35,956 bases of DNA from Puniceicoccales bacterium (GCA_031258695.1 JAIRMM010000031.1:1-35956), one strand, 5' to 3'; positions 8,130-17,252 are shown, counted from the first letter of the stretch. Notes: generated by a model from the letters alone, not told the origin. Program-made: numbers and translations.

Positions 8130-8205
8130 GTCAATTATTTCAAAAACCATCCGCCCATGGGCCAATTTTCGAGGCAAAAGTGGATTCCCCGTTTTCGGCT
8201 CCGCC
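8130..8205. repeat. 76-bp direct repeat, left copy
   Basis: It aligns without gaps to 10495-10570, with about a dozen differences by eye (roughly 84% identity). The shared core is CCCATGGGCCAATTTTCG, and both copies end TTTTCGGCTCCGCC. The two copies bracket the solenoid-protein gene. Confidence 0.8.
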
Positions 8206-8290
8206 ATCGCCCGGAGAAAAACATTGGCCATAGGAGATGACAATGCCTCTGCCATCGCCCCGCTTTGTTCCGCTTTGTTCCGTTTGCCAT

Positions 8291-8340
8291 CCCCAAGTTT
8301 CCCAACGCCATGGGGTTGGGGAGCTTCCTAGTCCTCTAGG
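8291..8340 (-). terminator. Hairpins downstream of the solenoid gene
   Basis: CCCAAC (8301-8306) pairs with GTTGGG (8315-8320), and CCTAG (8327-8331) pairs with CTAGG (8336-8340). Both lie within 75 bp of the stop at 8364. There is no clean T-run, so an intrinsic terminator is only probable. Confidence 0.4.
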
Positions 8341-8363
8341 AGCCGCCCGCCTAAGCCGGAATT

Positions 8364-10445
8364 TTACTCTAGGAGGCTTTGTAGCTCAGTTAAGCCATTC
8401 TGACCATTCTTGAGCAGATTCAGGGCTTTCGCTTTGACATCTGCGGGATCTGTAATATTCTTCAGCTTGATGTCCAGCCTGTCCTTCTGGAACAACGTCT
8501 TTGCACAGTCTACCCCATACTCGCCACCCTGAGCCAGCCCTAGGATAACCTCTTTGGCTTCATCGCCTGTGATTGCTGTTGATTTGTTCAGATCCAGCCT
8601 GCACCGCCATAACAACGACCCTAAACAGTATGCCCCATCTTTGCCACTCTTGGCCAGGCCTTGGATAACCTCTTTGGCTGCAGTGCCTATTATGTCGACC
8701 CGCTTCAGATCCAGATTGTTCTTCTCGAGCAACAGCCGTAAACAGGATGCCCCAGTCGTGCCATTCTTAGCCAGGACTTGGATAACCTCTTTGGCTTCAT
8801 CGCCTATTATTCTGACCTGGTTCAGATCCAGCTTGCCAGTCCTAAGCAACCTCTCTAAACATTCTACCCCAGTCGTGCCACCCTTAGCCAGGCCTTTGAT
8901 AACCTCTTTGGATTCAGCGCCACTAAATTTTTCTAGTTTGTTCAGTCCCGGTTTTGCATTGTCGAGCAACTTCTTTAGACATTCTGCCCCAGTCGTGCCA
9001 TTCTCAGCCAGGCCTTGGATAACCTCGTTGGATTCAGCGCCACTAAATTTTGGTAGGTTGTCCAGGTTCAGCTTGTTCTTCTCGAGCAACAGCTCTAAAC
9101 ATTTTGCTCCACTATTGACAGCCTGGGCCAGGTCTTTGACAAGCTGTGTGGCGTTACCGCCTGTAATTGCTATGTCAGATAGATCCAGATTGCCATTCTC
9201 GAGCAACGGCTTTAAACATTTTGCTCCTTCATGGCCAGCCTTGGCCAGCCCCTGGATAACCTCTTTGGCGTCCAGATTGCCAGCCTGGATCAACCGCCGC
9301 AAACAGTATGCCCCATCCGCGCCACCTTTGTCCAGGTTTAGGACAACCTGTGTGGCGTCATTGCCTGAAATTACTACGTCATTCAGGTCCAGATTGCCAT
9401 TATCGAGCAACCGCCGCAAACAGTATGCCCCATCCGCGCCACCCTGAGCCAGGCCTTGGATAACCTCTTTGGCGTCCAGATTGCCAGCCTGGATCAACTT
9501 CTTTAGACATTCTGCCCCATGCTCGACATCCTGAGCCAGCTCTTGGATAACCTGTTTGGTATCCAGCTTGCCAGCCTGGATCAACAGCCCTAAACAAGCT
9601 GTCCCATGCTCGTCACCCCGAGCCAGGCCTTTGATAACCTCTTTGGCACCCAGTTTTTTGTCCTGGAGCAACTGATCTAAACATTCTGCCCCATCATTGC
9701 CACCCTGAGCCAGTTCTAGGACAAGATCTTTGGCTACGGTGGGGCTTAGATCACCCCATTCGAAGCTAGCGTTCTCTTTTAGCTGGGACACAACCTTAAC
9801 CTTGACGTCGGGGGTAGGTATGGTGTTGATGGATTTAATGATGGCATCTTTCTTGACATCCGCCACTTGGCAAAATTTTAGCACAGTTTGTACATTGGCT
9901 TGCACATCGTCTGAACTCTCCGGCAATGAAGCAGCCTGAAAGGCCAATTTCAAAAAGGTATTTTGTTTGTCTTGATCAATATTACCGAAAGCTTTCTTGA
10001 CAATTGCAGCCTCATAGGCATCTTCACCGCGCCACCGATTTGTTATCCAGGTCCAAAATCTACTCAAAGGTCCAATTTTACTTTCCCCTTCCTCGACTTT
10101 TGCGAGCTGATTTAACAGCTCTTTTTCCAGATCTTCGACTTCAGAGGCTTCTGTGGCTTCAGAGGCTTCTGCGACTTCAGGGGTTTCTGCGACTTCAGGG
10201 GTTTCTGCGGCTTCAGGAGTTTCTGCGTTTCCAGAGGTATTCATCGATCTAGCTGGACTCTCCTGAGGACCCGCAAGGCTCGTTGGACGGAAATTCAATT
10301 GCTTCGGATCGAAAATTCCCCCATGCGCCTGGCTTATGCGGCCTAGGAATTTAGCCACTGTGGATTGCGCTTTTATACGGCCGTTCCTACCTGGCGTGCC
10401 TATTGGGCTTGACGGGCTGGGTGGTGTTCCATCTACTCTACTCAT
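8364..10445 (-). CDS. Large tandem-repeat (alpha-solenoid-like) protein of unknown function
   Basis: The 693-aa protein is unrecognised as a whole. The start is the ATG at 10445, which has a strong GGAGGAT 8-10 bp upstream; an upstream in-frame start lacks this. A Ser/Pro/Thr-rich N-terminus is followed by a short six-residue repeat (AETPEV variants, about 74-102), a Glu-rich segment and a Trp-rich patch WTWITNRW (131-138). Residues 231-693 hold 13 repeats built on KEVIQGLAxGGxxGAxCLxxLLxxGxLDL. They come in two lengths, about 29 and 38-40 aa; the longer form has an extra loop ending in IxGDEA or FSGAES. The pattern suggests paired helices stacking as a HEAT/ARM-like solenoid for protein binding. 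No signal peptide or membrane segment is seen. A scaffold or host-directed effector is possible, but this is inference. Confidence 0.85.
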   Translation of the reverse strand: MSRVDGTPPSPSSPIGTPGRNGRIKAQSTVAKFLGRISQAHGGIFDPKQLNFRPTSLAGPQESPARSMNTSGNAETPEAAETPEVAETPEVAEASEATEASEVEDLEKELLNQLAKVEEGESKIGPLSRFWTWITNRWRGEDAYEAAIVKKAFGNIDQDKQNTFLKLAFQAASLPESSDDVQANVQTVLKFCQVADVKKDAIIKSINTIPTPDVKVKVVSQLKENASFEWGDLSPTVAKDLVLELAQGGNDGAECLDQLLQDKKLGAKEVIKGLARGDEHGTACLGLLIQAGKLDTKQVIQELAQDVEHGAECLKKLIQAGNLDAKEVIQGLAQGGADGAYCLRRLLDNGNLDLNDVVISGNDATQVVLNLDKGGADGAYCLRRLIQAGNLDAKEVIQGLAKAGHEGAKCLKPLLENGNLDLSDIAITGGNATQLVKDLAQAVNSGAKCLELLLEKNKLNLDNLPKFSGAESNEVIQGLAENGTTGAECLKKLLDNAKPGLNKLEKFSGAESKEVIKGLAKGGTTGVECLERLLRTGKLDLNQVRIIGDEAKEVIQVLAKNGTTGASCLRLLLEKNNLDLKRVDIIGTAAKEVIQGLAKSGKDGAYCLGSLLWRCRLDLNKSTAITGDEAKEVILGLAQGGEYGVDCAKTLFQKDRLDIKLKNITDPADVKAKALNLLKNGQNGLTELQSLLE

Positions 10446-10494
10446 AAAAATATCCTCCCAAAAACGCATCCAGTTTACATGGCTTGGCAAGAAG

Positions 10495-10570
10495 GTCAAT
10501 TATTTAAAAAATTATCCACCCATGGGCCAATTTTCGGGGCAGAAGCGGCTTGCCCATTTTCGGCTCCGCC
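10495..10570. repeat. 76-bp direct repeat, right copy
   Basis: Partner of 8130-8205, located 50 bp upstream of the solenoid gene start and 116 bp upstream of gatB. The copies share orientation, so they could recombine and delete the gene between them. Confidence 0.8.
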
Positions 10571-10686
10571 CGTTTTCGGTTCCATCCATTTGTCCAGGCG
10601 GGACTTGCACCATCCATTTTCCCAAATTGTAGGGCGGAAGACGCTTTTTTGTTGCCCCGGGAAGGTTTTTTGTTAGCAGTGGGGCG

Positions 10687-12159
10687 ATGGAGTATGAAGC
10701 TGTCATAGGACTGGAGGTTCATGTGCAAATAAAAACAAAATCGAAATTGTTTTCCAAATGTCCCTATCGGTTTGGGGAGCCGCCGAATACGTTGACAGAC
10801 CAGGTAATTCTCGGGTTGCCGGGGACACTTCCGGTCATCAACAGGGAAGCGGTACTGAAAACCATAAGGGCGGGCATAATTTTTGGCTGTGACATCGCCG
10901 AAATTGCCAAGTGGGACAGGAAAAATTACTTCTATCCCGACTGCCCAAAGAATTATCAAATTTCTCAAAATACGGATCCTATCTGCCGCAATGGGCACGT
11001 TGAGATTGAACTCCTGGGACCATCGCGCAACGTCATGGGGGAGCACAAAAAAATTGCCCTGGATCGCATTCACCTGGAAGAAGATGTTGGAAAATTGACA
11101 CACTTCGAAGGTAATTCCGGCATAGATTTTAACAGGGCCGGTGTTCCCCTGATGGAAATTGTGTCCAACCCCGACATGGGTTCCGCCGAAGAAGCATTCG
11201 CCTATTTGCATTCCCTGCGCATGCACATGGTGTATGCGGATATCTCAAACTGCGACATGGAAAAGGGGGAAATGCGGTGCGATGCCAATGTCAGCGTGCG
11301 GCCCGTTGGTAGCAAAACCCTAGGGACAAAGGTGGAAATCAAAAATTTGAACTCCATTTCGGGCGTAAAAAATGGCATAGAACATGAAATAAAGCGGCAA
11401 ATTCAAACCCTGAGGGACGGCGGACGGGTTTATCAGGAAACACGGCGATGGAACGCAGATACCAATTCAACAACCGTAATGCGTACCAAGGAAACCGCAT
11501 TTGACTATAGGTATTTTGCCGATCCGGATTTGATGCCCGTGCGGATATCGCAGGAAACGAAAGCTGCGATTATGTCTGAAATCCCGGAGTTGCCGTTCGC
11601 AAAACAGGAACGTTTTTTTAGTAACTATGACCTGCCATACACCATAACGTCCGTGATTTGTACGAAGAAAACGTTGAGTGATTTTTTCGAGACGGCGGTG
11701 GCCATTCACAATAATCCGCGGGCCATTGCAAATATAATTGCCAATGACCTGCTGCGTGAATTGTCAAATGTCGATCAAAGTTCCGACAAAGAGCTGGATC
11801 CTAGGGAAATTGACGGCTGTAAAATTTCTCCACGAGCCCTGGCAGAACTGGTAAAACTGACGGACGATGGTGTGATTTCGAAACAAATTGCCCAGGGCGT
11901 TTTTATCGAAATGTTCCGGACGGGAAAATCGGCGAACGAAATCGTAGGGGAACAGGGACTAAGACAAAATGCAAACTACGACGAACTGCTCACACTTTGC
12001 CAAAGTGCCATTGAAAAAAATGAAAAAGCAGCCCGAGAATTCCGTGGCGGAAAAGATTCCGCAATCAACGCGATTAAAGGGTTTGTAATGAAAGAAACCC
12101 GGGGCCAAGCAAACCCCACCATGGTGGATAAAACCCTGCGGGAACTGTTAAAATCTTAG
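10687..12159 (+). CDS. gatB: Aspartyl/glutamyl-tRNA(Asn/Gln) amidotransferase subunit B
   Basis: The 490-aa GatB is the kinase subunit of the GatCAB complex, which converts misacylated Glu-tRNA(Gln) or Asp-tRNA(Asn) to the amidated form. The start MEYEAVIGLEVHVQIKTKSK, then YPDCPKNYQISQ, DFNRAGVPLMEIVSNPDM, MRCDANVSVRP and EIKNLNS are family hallmarks. The C-terminal tail (GKDSAINAIKGFVMKETRGQ) is the YqeY-like tRNA-binding domain. gatA and gatC are not next to it. A GCCCC/GGGGC pairing (10654-10658 with 10681-10685) could form a hairpin directly before the ATG. Its stop lies about 100 bp upstream of the first paralog's dyad, with no clear terminator between. Confidence 0.97.
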   Translation: MEYEAVIGLEVHVQIKTKSKLFSKCPYRFGEPPNTLTDQVILGLPGTLPVINREAVLKTIRAGIIFGCDIAEIAKWDRKNYFYPDCPKNYQISQNTDPICRNGHVEIELLGPSRNVMGEHKKIALDRIHLEEDVGKLTHFEGNSGIDFNRAGVPLMEIVSNPDMGSAEEAFAYLHSLRMHMVYADISNCDMEKGEMRCDANVSVRPVGSKTLGTKVEIKNLNSISGVKNGIEHEIKRQIQTLRDGGRVYQETRRWNADTNSTTVMRTKETAFDYRYFADPDLMPVRISQETKAAIMSEIPELPFAKQERFFSNYDLPYTITSVICTKKTLSDFFETAVAIHNNPRAIANIIANDLLRELSNVDQSSDKELDPREIDGCKISPRALAELVKLTDDGVISKQIAQGVFIEMFRTGKSANEIVGEQGLRQNANYDELLTLCQSAIEKNEKAAREFRGGKDSAINAIKGFVMKETRGQANPTMVDKTLRELLKS

Positions 12160-12257
12160 GAGTTGGTGAGGAGTGGATTCCCTACGAAAAGGACAAAGAT
12201 CCCAGGAGGAACGGTGCGGTCGCATGGTGTAAAATATTAATAAATCGGAAGAGGTTG

Positions 12258-12275
12258 TTGTTAGGTTATTGACAA
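12258..12275 (+). promoter_or_regulatory. Dyad element before paralog 1 (degenerate)
   Basis: TTGTTAG-GTTA-TTGACAA: the right half is perfect and contains a consensus -35 TTGACA; the left half has two mismatches to the family consensus. Confidence 0.5.
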
Positions 12276-13120
12276 ACCGAAGGAAATTATTTCTAGATAC
12301 CTTCCACATGGAAAGCACAGCATTAAACCTATATTCTACTCAATATCCTTCATATTTTACTCGTCTCCATTCCATTCAACCCACTCCATATTCTGTTAAT
12401 CCATCGGACTATCAAAAAAAGACAGTGGACAGACAAAGCGACATCGTAAGAGTTGGAAGAGTTGCTGCCCCACGCGTTGCTGCCCCACCACCTCTAAAAT
12501 TTTGGCTACGGTGTACGGTGGAAAATACTGCAAATCTAGCGGAAAATGAAATCGTCCAATTACTTTCCGAAAGAGGCATATTTAATGTGAGCAATTTGGG
12601 GAATATACTTCTCTTGCCAAAAGGGTATCAAATAGCCATGCAACTAATCGATGGTATGTCGGGAGATTGCCTGCTAAAGTCCATCGGGTCGAATCGAGTG
12701 TCGATGCGTTTCTTTGTGCGTATATTTTTTGAAGGAAACTTCTTTGGGGGAGATAAGAACCCAGACTCGATGACAGAAGATGTGCGTAATAGTATGCAGG
12801 CAACATACAAATTTTCACCGCAGGAAAGCATGGATGCGCAAACAGTTACTTTGGTCCAGTGGAACCACGAAATGGCGAGCACTTACGCCAATGAGGATAA
12901 GCGGAGGGACTTTGAATGTCGACTACAAAGTGTCGCCCGTTCAATTGTTGGCAAATTAACACGGCCCAGCAAAAAAAATCGAGGATATTGGCGTGGCATA
13001 CATGAAGCTGTTAAAACTGCGGCACATGAGCTTTCCGGTGCAGATAAGGAAAAAGAATTTATAAAAGTTCAGAAAAGATTTCCCATATTTAACTTTACAT
13101 CCTCCCTATTTGATTTTTAG
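12269..13120 (+). CDS. Array paralog 1, unrecognised protein family
   Basis: About 283 aa from the TTG at 12269, or 270 aa from the ATG at 12308. The ATG is the only start codon conserved in all seven paralogs, but upstream codons keep the LFLDxF peptide seen in the others. The N-terminus (about 14-75) is unique to this copy, rich in Tyr, Ser and Pro. The core begins at VENTANLAENEIVQLLS and includes LLLPKGYQIAMQLIDGMSG. No signal peptide, membrane helix or known catalytic motif is visible, and the C-terminal half looks helical. It is the most diverged copy and has the weakest dyad, consistent with being oldest or least constrained. Confidence 0.8.
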   Translation: MTNRRKLFLDTFHMESTALNLYSTQYPSYFTRLHSIQPTPYSVNPSDYQKKTVDRQSDIVRVGRVAAPRVAAPPPLKFWLRCTVENTANLAENEIVQLLSERGIFNVSNLGNILLLPKGYQIAMQLIDGMSGDCLLKSIGSNRVSMRFFVRIFFEGNFFGGDKNPDSMTEDVRNSMQATYKFSPQESMDAQTVTLVQWNHEMASTYANEDKRRDFECRLQSVARSIVGKLTRPSKKNRGYWRGIHEAVKTAAHELSGADKEKEFIKVQKRFPIFNFTSSLFDF

Positions 13121-13295
13121 CTTTCAAAGCATGAAGATGCTAACCTTTTAGGCTCCGCGCCTTCCTGCCCCGTGGTAAGGTGAACATTTTTTACACATTA
13201 GGGAATTCTTTTCCCTTTCGAGTGCCGGGGAACAAAGATCCCGGGAGGAACGGTGCGGCCGCATAGTGTAAAATATTAATAAACCGAGGGGGTTG

Positions 13296-13313
13296 CTGTC
13301 AAATCATTGACAA
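13296..13313 (+). promoter_or_regulatory. Dyad element before paralog 2
   Basis: CTGTCAA-ATCA-TTGACAA: six of seven arm positions pair. Confidence 0.6.
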
Positions 13314-14296
13314 ATCAAGGGAAATTGTTTCTAGGTGTCTTCCCTATGGAAGGAGTAAAAAGACCGCAATCTGACCAAGATTATGGCCAAGTGGTTGCGA
13401 GGCCAGTGGAAGAAGGTGAATTGTTTCCCGGTGTCTTTCCTATGGAGGGAGAAGAAAAAATGATTATGGTAGGCGGGGAAGGGATTAGTATTCCCCGGGG
13501 TAAAGCGCCCGATGACGCGCTTAAAACACGTTCGGTGGTGGCCGCTGCTGTTTCACAAAATCCAAGGGTCGACCCTCCGATGTCTTGGCTGGAGTTCACG
13601 GTGGAGAATATTGCAAATCTAACGGAGAATGAAATCGTTCAGCGACTGTCCGACAAAGGCATATTTGATGCGAGCAAACTGGGGTTTATGCTTTTCTTGC
13701 CAGGGGGGTATCAAATGGTTGTTCGAATGATTAGTGTTATACCGGGACATCGCCTGCTAAAGCTTGGCGGGGAGGGTTTAGTGTCGGCCCATTTCTTTGC
13801 ACATATGCTATTTGAAAAAAACTTCTTTATGGGAGATAAGAGCCAAGTGCCGACGGCAGAAATCTTGTGTGGTACCATACGGGCAAAATGCAAACCCCAG
13901 TTGCCGGGTTCACCGCAGGAAAAAGTCGATGGACAGGCTGCTACTTTAGCCCAGACAATGATAGAAACCTATGCCGATGAGGGTAGGCGTAGGGGGTTCG
14001 AAAATAATCTGCGAGGTATCGTTGATTTAATTTTTGCCAAATTACCACCGCCCGACATGGGAAATCAAACGTGTTGGGATAACATACGCAGAGCTATTAG
14101 AGATAATGCATGTAGGTTTTACGGCACAGATGGTGAAAAAAAACTTGAAGAACTTAGGGAAAGATTTCCCCCGTCGAGGTCCACGCCAAGGTATTTTTGG
14201 ACGAACAGGGTGAACACGAAGGCGAGAAAAGGAAATAGACGGTTTGAGAGAGGCTGGAGAAATCAGAGGAACCGAGGAGTGTCTTGGAGAAGGTAA
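13307..14296 (+). CDS. Array paralog 2, unrecognised protein family
   Basis: Up to 329 aa from the TTG at 13307; alternative starts are the TTG at 13325 and the conserved ATG at 13346. The N-terminal motif LFLGVFPMEG recurs internally as LFPGVFPMEG about 30 residues later, showing that this peptide is really coded and was duplicated. The core has VENIANLTENEIVQRLS, LFLPGGYQMV and DLIFAKLPPPD. It shares its N-terminus and RFYGTDGEKKL near the C-terminus with paralog 3. It ends differently from its relatives, with an Arg-rich tail (KARKGNRRFERGWRNQRNR) where the others have a spacer, suggesting read-through into former spacer DNA or a fused end. Confidence 0.82.
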   Translation: MTNQGKLFLGVFPMEGVKRPQSDQDYGQVVARPVEEGELFPGVFPMEGEEKMIMVGGEGISIPRGKAPDDALKTRSVVAAAVSQNPRVDPPMSWLEFTVENIANLTENEIVQRLSDKGIFDASKLGFMLFLPGGYQMVVRMISVIPGHRLLKLGGEGLVSAHFFAHMLFEKNFFMGDKSQVPTAEILCGTIRAKCKPQLPGSPQEKVDGQAATLAQTMIETYADEGRRRGFENNLRGIVDLIFAKLPPPDMGNQTCWDNIRRAIRDNACRFYGTDGEKKLEELRERFPPSRSTPRYFWTNRVNTKARKGNRRFERGWRNQRNRGVSWRR

Positions 14297-14339
14297 CGGG
14301 GCCGTGCGGTGTGAAATTTTTAGCGAATCAAAAGGGTTG

Positions 14340-14357
14340 TTGTTAAAATGTTGACAA
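14340..14357 (+). promoter_or_regulatory. Dyad element before paralog 3
   Basis: TTGTTAA-AATG-TTGACAA: one mismatch between arms. The run of seven A downstream makes the following spacer one base longer than in the other copies. Confidence 0.6.
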
Positions 14358-14369
14358 ATTGGAAAAAAA

Positions 14370-15260
14370 TTGTTTCCATGTGTCTTCCCTATGGAAAGAG
14401 TGAAAAGAACGCAGCCTGACCAAGATGATGGCCAGGTGGTTGAGAGGCCAGTGGAAGAGGATGAATTGTTTTCAGGTGTCTTTTCCATGGAGGGAGAAGA
14501 AAAAATGATTACGCTAGGAGGGGAAGGAATTAGTATTCCCTGGGGTAAAGTGCCCGATGACGTGCTGGAAACACGTTCGGCGGAGGTCCCTACCGTTCCG
14601 CCCCTTGTCATTCCATTAGATTCAACGCTTAAACCTCCAATGTCTTGGCCGGAGTTTACGCTGGAGAATACTGCAGGTCTAAGGGAAGATGAAATTGTCC
14701 GACTACTGCTCTTTCAGGGCAGGCCTGATCCAAGCAAATTTGGGATTGTGCTTTTCTTGCCGGACGGGGAATCCATAGCTATTCAGCTAATCAATGGCAT
14801 TCCGGCAGATCGCCTACTGAGGTTTGTTGGAGAGAATCGAGGGTCAGCGGATAATTTCATGTGTGTATTCTTTGGGGAAGGGTTTTTTGTGAAGGACATG
14901 GACCAAGTCCCGACGATAGAAGACATGCGTAATAGTGTATCAATAGAATGCGAACCTTTTCCGCCGGGTTTGCCGGAGGAAAAATTTGAAGAGCGGATAA
15001 CCGTTGTAGCCCAGGCAATGAAAGATGCCTATGCCGATAAAGGAAAGCGTGGGGAGTTCGAAGATAAACTACGAAATGTCATGGATTTAATTTTTGCCAA
15101 ATTACCACTGCCCGACATGGAAAATCAAATGTGTTGGGATAACATACGTAGGGCTACTATAGATAATTCATATAGGTTTTACGGCACAGATGGTGAAAAA
15201 AAACTTGCAGAACTTAGGGAAAGATTTCCCGTATTGGACCTTATACTCTCATGGAACTAG
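14370..15260 (+). CDS. Array paralog 3, unrecognised protein family
   Basis: 296 aa from the TTG at 14370 (alternative ATG at 14391). The extra A upstream puts the TTGACA codons out of frame, so translation cannot begin there as it could in copies 1, 2 and 4. The N-terminus resembles paralog 2 and has the duplicated motif (VFPMER, then LFSGVFSMEG). A Pro-rich stretch VPTVPPLVIPLDSTL matches paralog 5. The core FTLENTAGLREDEIVRLLLF and ECEPFPPGLPEEKFEERIT match paralog 6. The C-terminus RFYGTDGEKKLAELRERFP matches paralog 2. It is a clear mosaic. Confidence 0.83.
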   Translation: MFPCVFPMERVKRTQPDQDDGQVVERPVEEDELFSGVFSMEGEEKMITLGGEGISIPWGKVPDDVLETRSAEVPTVPPLVIPLDSTLKPPMSWPEFTLENTAGLREDEIVRLLLFQGRPDPSKFGIVLFLPDGESIAIQLINGIPADRLLRFVGENRGSADNFMCVFFGEGFFVKDMDQVPTIEDMRNSVSIECEPFPPGLPEEKFEERITVVAQAMKDAYADKGKRGEFEDKLRNVMDLIFAKLPLPDMENQMCWDNIRRATIDNSYRFYGTDGEKKLAELRERFPVLDLILSWN

Positions 15261-15364
15261 GGGGAAGATATCTCCCAAAGAATGAAGATCTCAAGCCAAC
15301 GAAGACTCCGGAAAAAGTAACGGGGCCGCATAGTGTAAAATTTTCAGCAAATCGAAAAGAATTA

Positions 15365-15382
15365 TTGTCAAAATATTGACAA
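15365..15382 (+). promoter_or_regulatory. Dyad element before paralog 4
   Basis: TTGTCAA-AATA-TTGACAA: perfect 7-bp arms with a 4-bp spacer. Confidence 0.7.
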
Positions 15383-16269
15383 ACTGGGAAAATTTGTTTC
15401 TAGATGTCTTTCCTATGGAAAGAGTAAAAAAAATACAGCCTGCTCAAAGTTATGGCCAATCGGGTACGATACCAGAGAAAGTGGATGACAGTGTTCAAAA
15501 AGTTATAGATTTTTTTGAAGTAGGTGGTAAGGGCGGTAAAAGAGTTAGAAGAGTTGATATTCCTGCCCCTAGGGTATCCGGTAGCCCACTGAGAACACGT
15601 TCGGCGGTAGCCGCTGCCGTTCCACCTGTTATTGTTCCACGATATCCAGGAGTTCATCCGGTGTCTTTGTTGTGGCTTACAGTAGAAAATGTTATGAATC
15701 TGCCCCGGGATGAAATCCTTGGGGTATTGTCCTTAAATGGCAGATTTGACCCGAGCAAATTAGCGATTATGCTTTTCTTGCCAGGAGGGTATCAAATAGC
15801 TAATCAAGTGGTCGAACGCATCCCGAGATGTCGCCTTCTAAAGCTTATCGGAGGGAATCGAGCGTCGTTGGATGATTGTTTGGATTTGTTATTTGAAAAA
15901 AAGTATTTGGAGAGGATAATGCTGGAATTTCCGACGGTGAAAGAGATAAGGGAATATATCCGAGTTGAATGCGGATTTTTCCCGGAGGATTTACAAGATG
16001 AAGAAGTTGATGAACGGATAACTGCTTTGGCCCAGACGATGATAGAAAGCTATGCCGATGAGGGTGGGCGTAGGAAGCTCGAAAGTAATCTGCGAAAAGT
16101 CGTTGATTTAATTTTTGTCAAATTACCACTGCCCACCAAAAGAAATCAAAGATTGTGGGATAACATAGGTAAAGCCTTGAGCGGCAAAAAGGGTGAAAAA
16201 AAACATAGGGAAATTAAGGAAAGGTTTCCTCTATCGTACATTGCACTCTCTAAAACTGAAGAGGAATGA
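15376..16269 (+). CDS. Array paralog 4, unrecognised protein family
   Basis: Up to 297 aa from the TTG at 15376; alternatives are the TTG at 15394 and the conserved ATG at 15415. It starts LFLDVFPMERVKKIQP and has its own N-terminal variable segment (about 20-75) with a Gly/Lys/Arg patch. The core has VENVMNLPRDEILGVLSLNG and LFLPGGYQIANQVV. A block from FPTVKE to LAQTMI (containing VECGFFPEDLQDEEVDERIT) is nearly identical to paralog 5, pointing to recent duplication or gene conversion between them. No localisation signal is visible. Confidence 0.83.
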   Translation: MTNWENLFLDVFPMERVKKIQPAQSYGQSGTIPEKVDDSVQKVIDFFEVGGKGGKRVRRVDIPAPRVSGSPLRTRSAVAAAVPPVIVPRYPGVHPVSLLWLTVENVMNLPRDEILGVLSLNGRFDPSKLAIMLFLPGGYQIANQVVERIPRCRLLKLIGGNRASLDDCLDLLFEKKYLERIMLEFPTVKEIREYIRVECGFFPEDLQDEEVDERITALAQTMIESYADEGGRRKLESNLRKVVDLIFVKLPLPTKRNQRLWDNIGKALSGKKGEKKHREIKERFPLSYIALSKTEEE

Positions 16270-16305
16270 TATCTCCCAAAGAATGAAGATGTCGACTTTT
16301 TTAGG

Positions 16306-16331
16306 TTCCCCATCTTCCTGCCATGGGGGAA
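16306..16331 (+). terminator. Conserved spacer hairpin between paralogs 4 and 5
   Basis: TTCCCCAT pairs with ATGGGGGAA (one bulged G) across a 9-base loop. T-rich DNA (GTTTCTT) follows a few bases later. The same hairpin recurs in the next two spacers. Confidence 0.5.
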
Positions 16332-16446
16332 ACGTTTCTTCTATGTTTTGGGAAGTTCTTTTTCTATCCGCGTGTCGGCAGACTAAGACCCAGGAAAAGC
16401 AGTGTGGTCAGATGATGTAATATTTTTAGCAAACCGAAGAGAATTA

Positions 16447-16464
16447 TTGTCAAAATATTGACAA
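16447..16464 (+). promoter_or_regulatory. Dyad element before paralog 5
   Basis: TTGTCAA-AATA-TTGACAA, perfect arms, identical to the element before paralog 4. Confidence 0.7.
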
Positions 16465-16475
16465 ATTAGAAAAAA

Positions 16476-17252
16476 TTGTTTCTAAATGTCTTTCCTATGA
16501 AAAAAGTAGAAAGAAGTCTGTCTGCTCCATATGGTTTATTGAGTATAAGTTCATTGAAAAAAGATGGCGGTGATCCAAAAATTGTAGATCCCATTGTAGC
16601 AGGTAGTGGAGAAATTGGTATTCCTCCGCCTAGGATATTCGGTAGCCCACTGGAAATACGTTCGGCGGTGGTCCCTACCGTTCCGCCCCTTGTCATTCCA
16701 TTAGATTCAACGCTCAACCCTCCGATGTCTTGCTTGGAGTTGACGTTGGAAAATACTGCAGGTCTAACGGAAGATGAAATCCTTGGAGTATTGTCCTTAA
16801 ATGGCAGATTTGATGCGAGCAAATTTGAAATTGTGCTTTTCTTGCCGGATGGGTATCAAATAGCTATGCAACTGGTCAATGGTATGTCGGGAGGCTGCCT
16901 GCTAAAGCTTTTTGGAGAGAGTCGAGCGTCGTCGGAGAATTTCGTGTATCACATGATATCTGGAAAGTATTTGGAGAGAAAAATGGAGAAATTTCCGACG
17001 GTGAAAGAGATGAAGGAATATCTCCGAGTTGAATGCGGATTTTTCCCGGAGGATTTACAAGATGAAGAAGTTGATGAACGGATAACTTCTTTGGCCCAGA
17101 CGATGATAGGGGTCTATACCAATCAAGACCGAAGGGTGGAATTCGAAGGTGAACGACGAAATCTCAATAGTTTAATTATTAACAAATTCCCACTGCCCGA
17201 CATGGAAAATCAAGCATGTTGGAATAACATAATAACACAATTGAAGATATAA
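16476..17252 (+). CDS. Array paralog 5, unrecognised protein family, shortened C-terminus
   Basis: 258 aa from the TTG at 16476 (alternative ATG at 16497). An in-frame TAG at 16467-16469 rules out a start at the TTGACA box. The N-terminus (ERSLSAPYG, KKDGGDPKIVDP) matches paralog 6; the stretch GSGEIGIPPPRIFGSPLEI matches paralog 7; the Pro-rich part matches paralog 3; the middle matches paralog 4. It stops after NQACWNNIITQLKI, about 30 residues before the others, losing the ELRERFP end. It may be a truncated copy that still folds. Confidence 0.8.
   Translation: MFLNVFPMKKVERSLSAPYGLLSISSLKKDGGDPKIVDPIVAGSGEIGIPPPRIFGSPLEIRSAVVPTVPPLVIPLDSTLNPPMSCLELTLENTAGLTEDEILGVLSLNGRFDASKFEIVLFLPDGYQIAMQLVNGMSGGCLLKLFGESRASSENFVYHMISGKYLERKMEKFPTVKEMKEYLRVECGFFPEDLQDEEVDERITSLAQTMIGVYTNQDRRVEFEGERRNLNSLIINKFPLPDMENQACWNNIITQLKI

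Noticed and set aside
8554..9447. 297-codon plus-strand frame opposite the solenoid gene
   Set aside because: It mirrors the repeats of the minus-strand gene; no ribosome binding site, and its periodicity comes from the coding strand.
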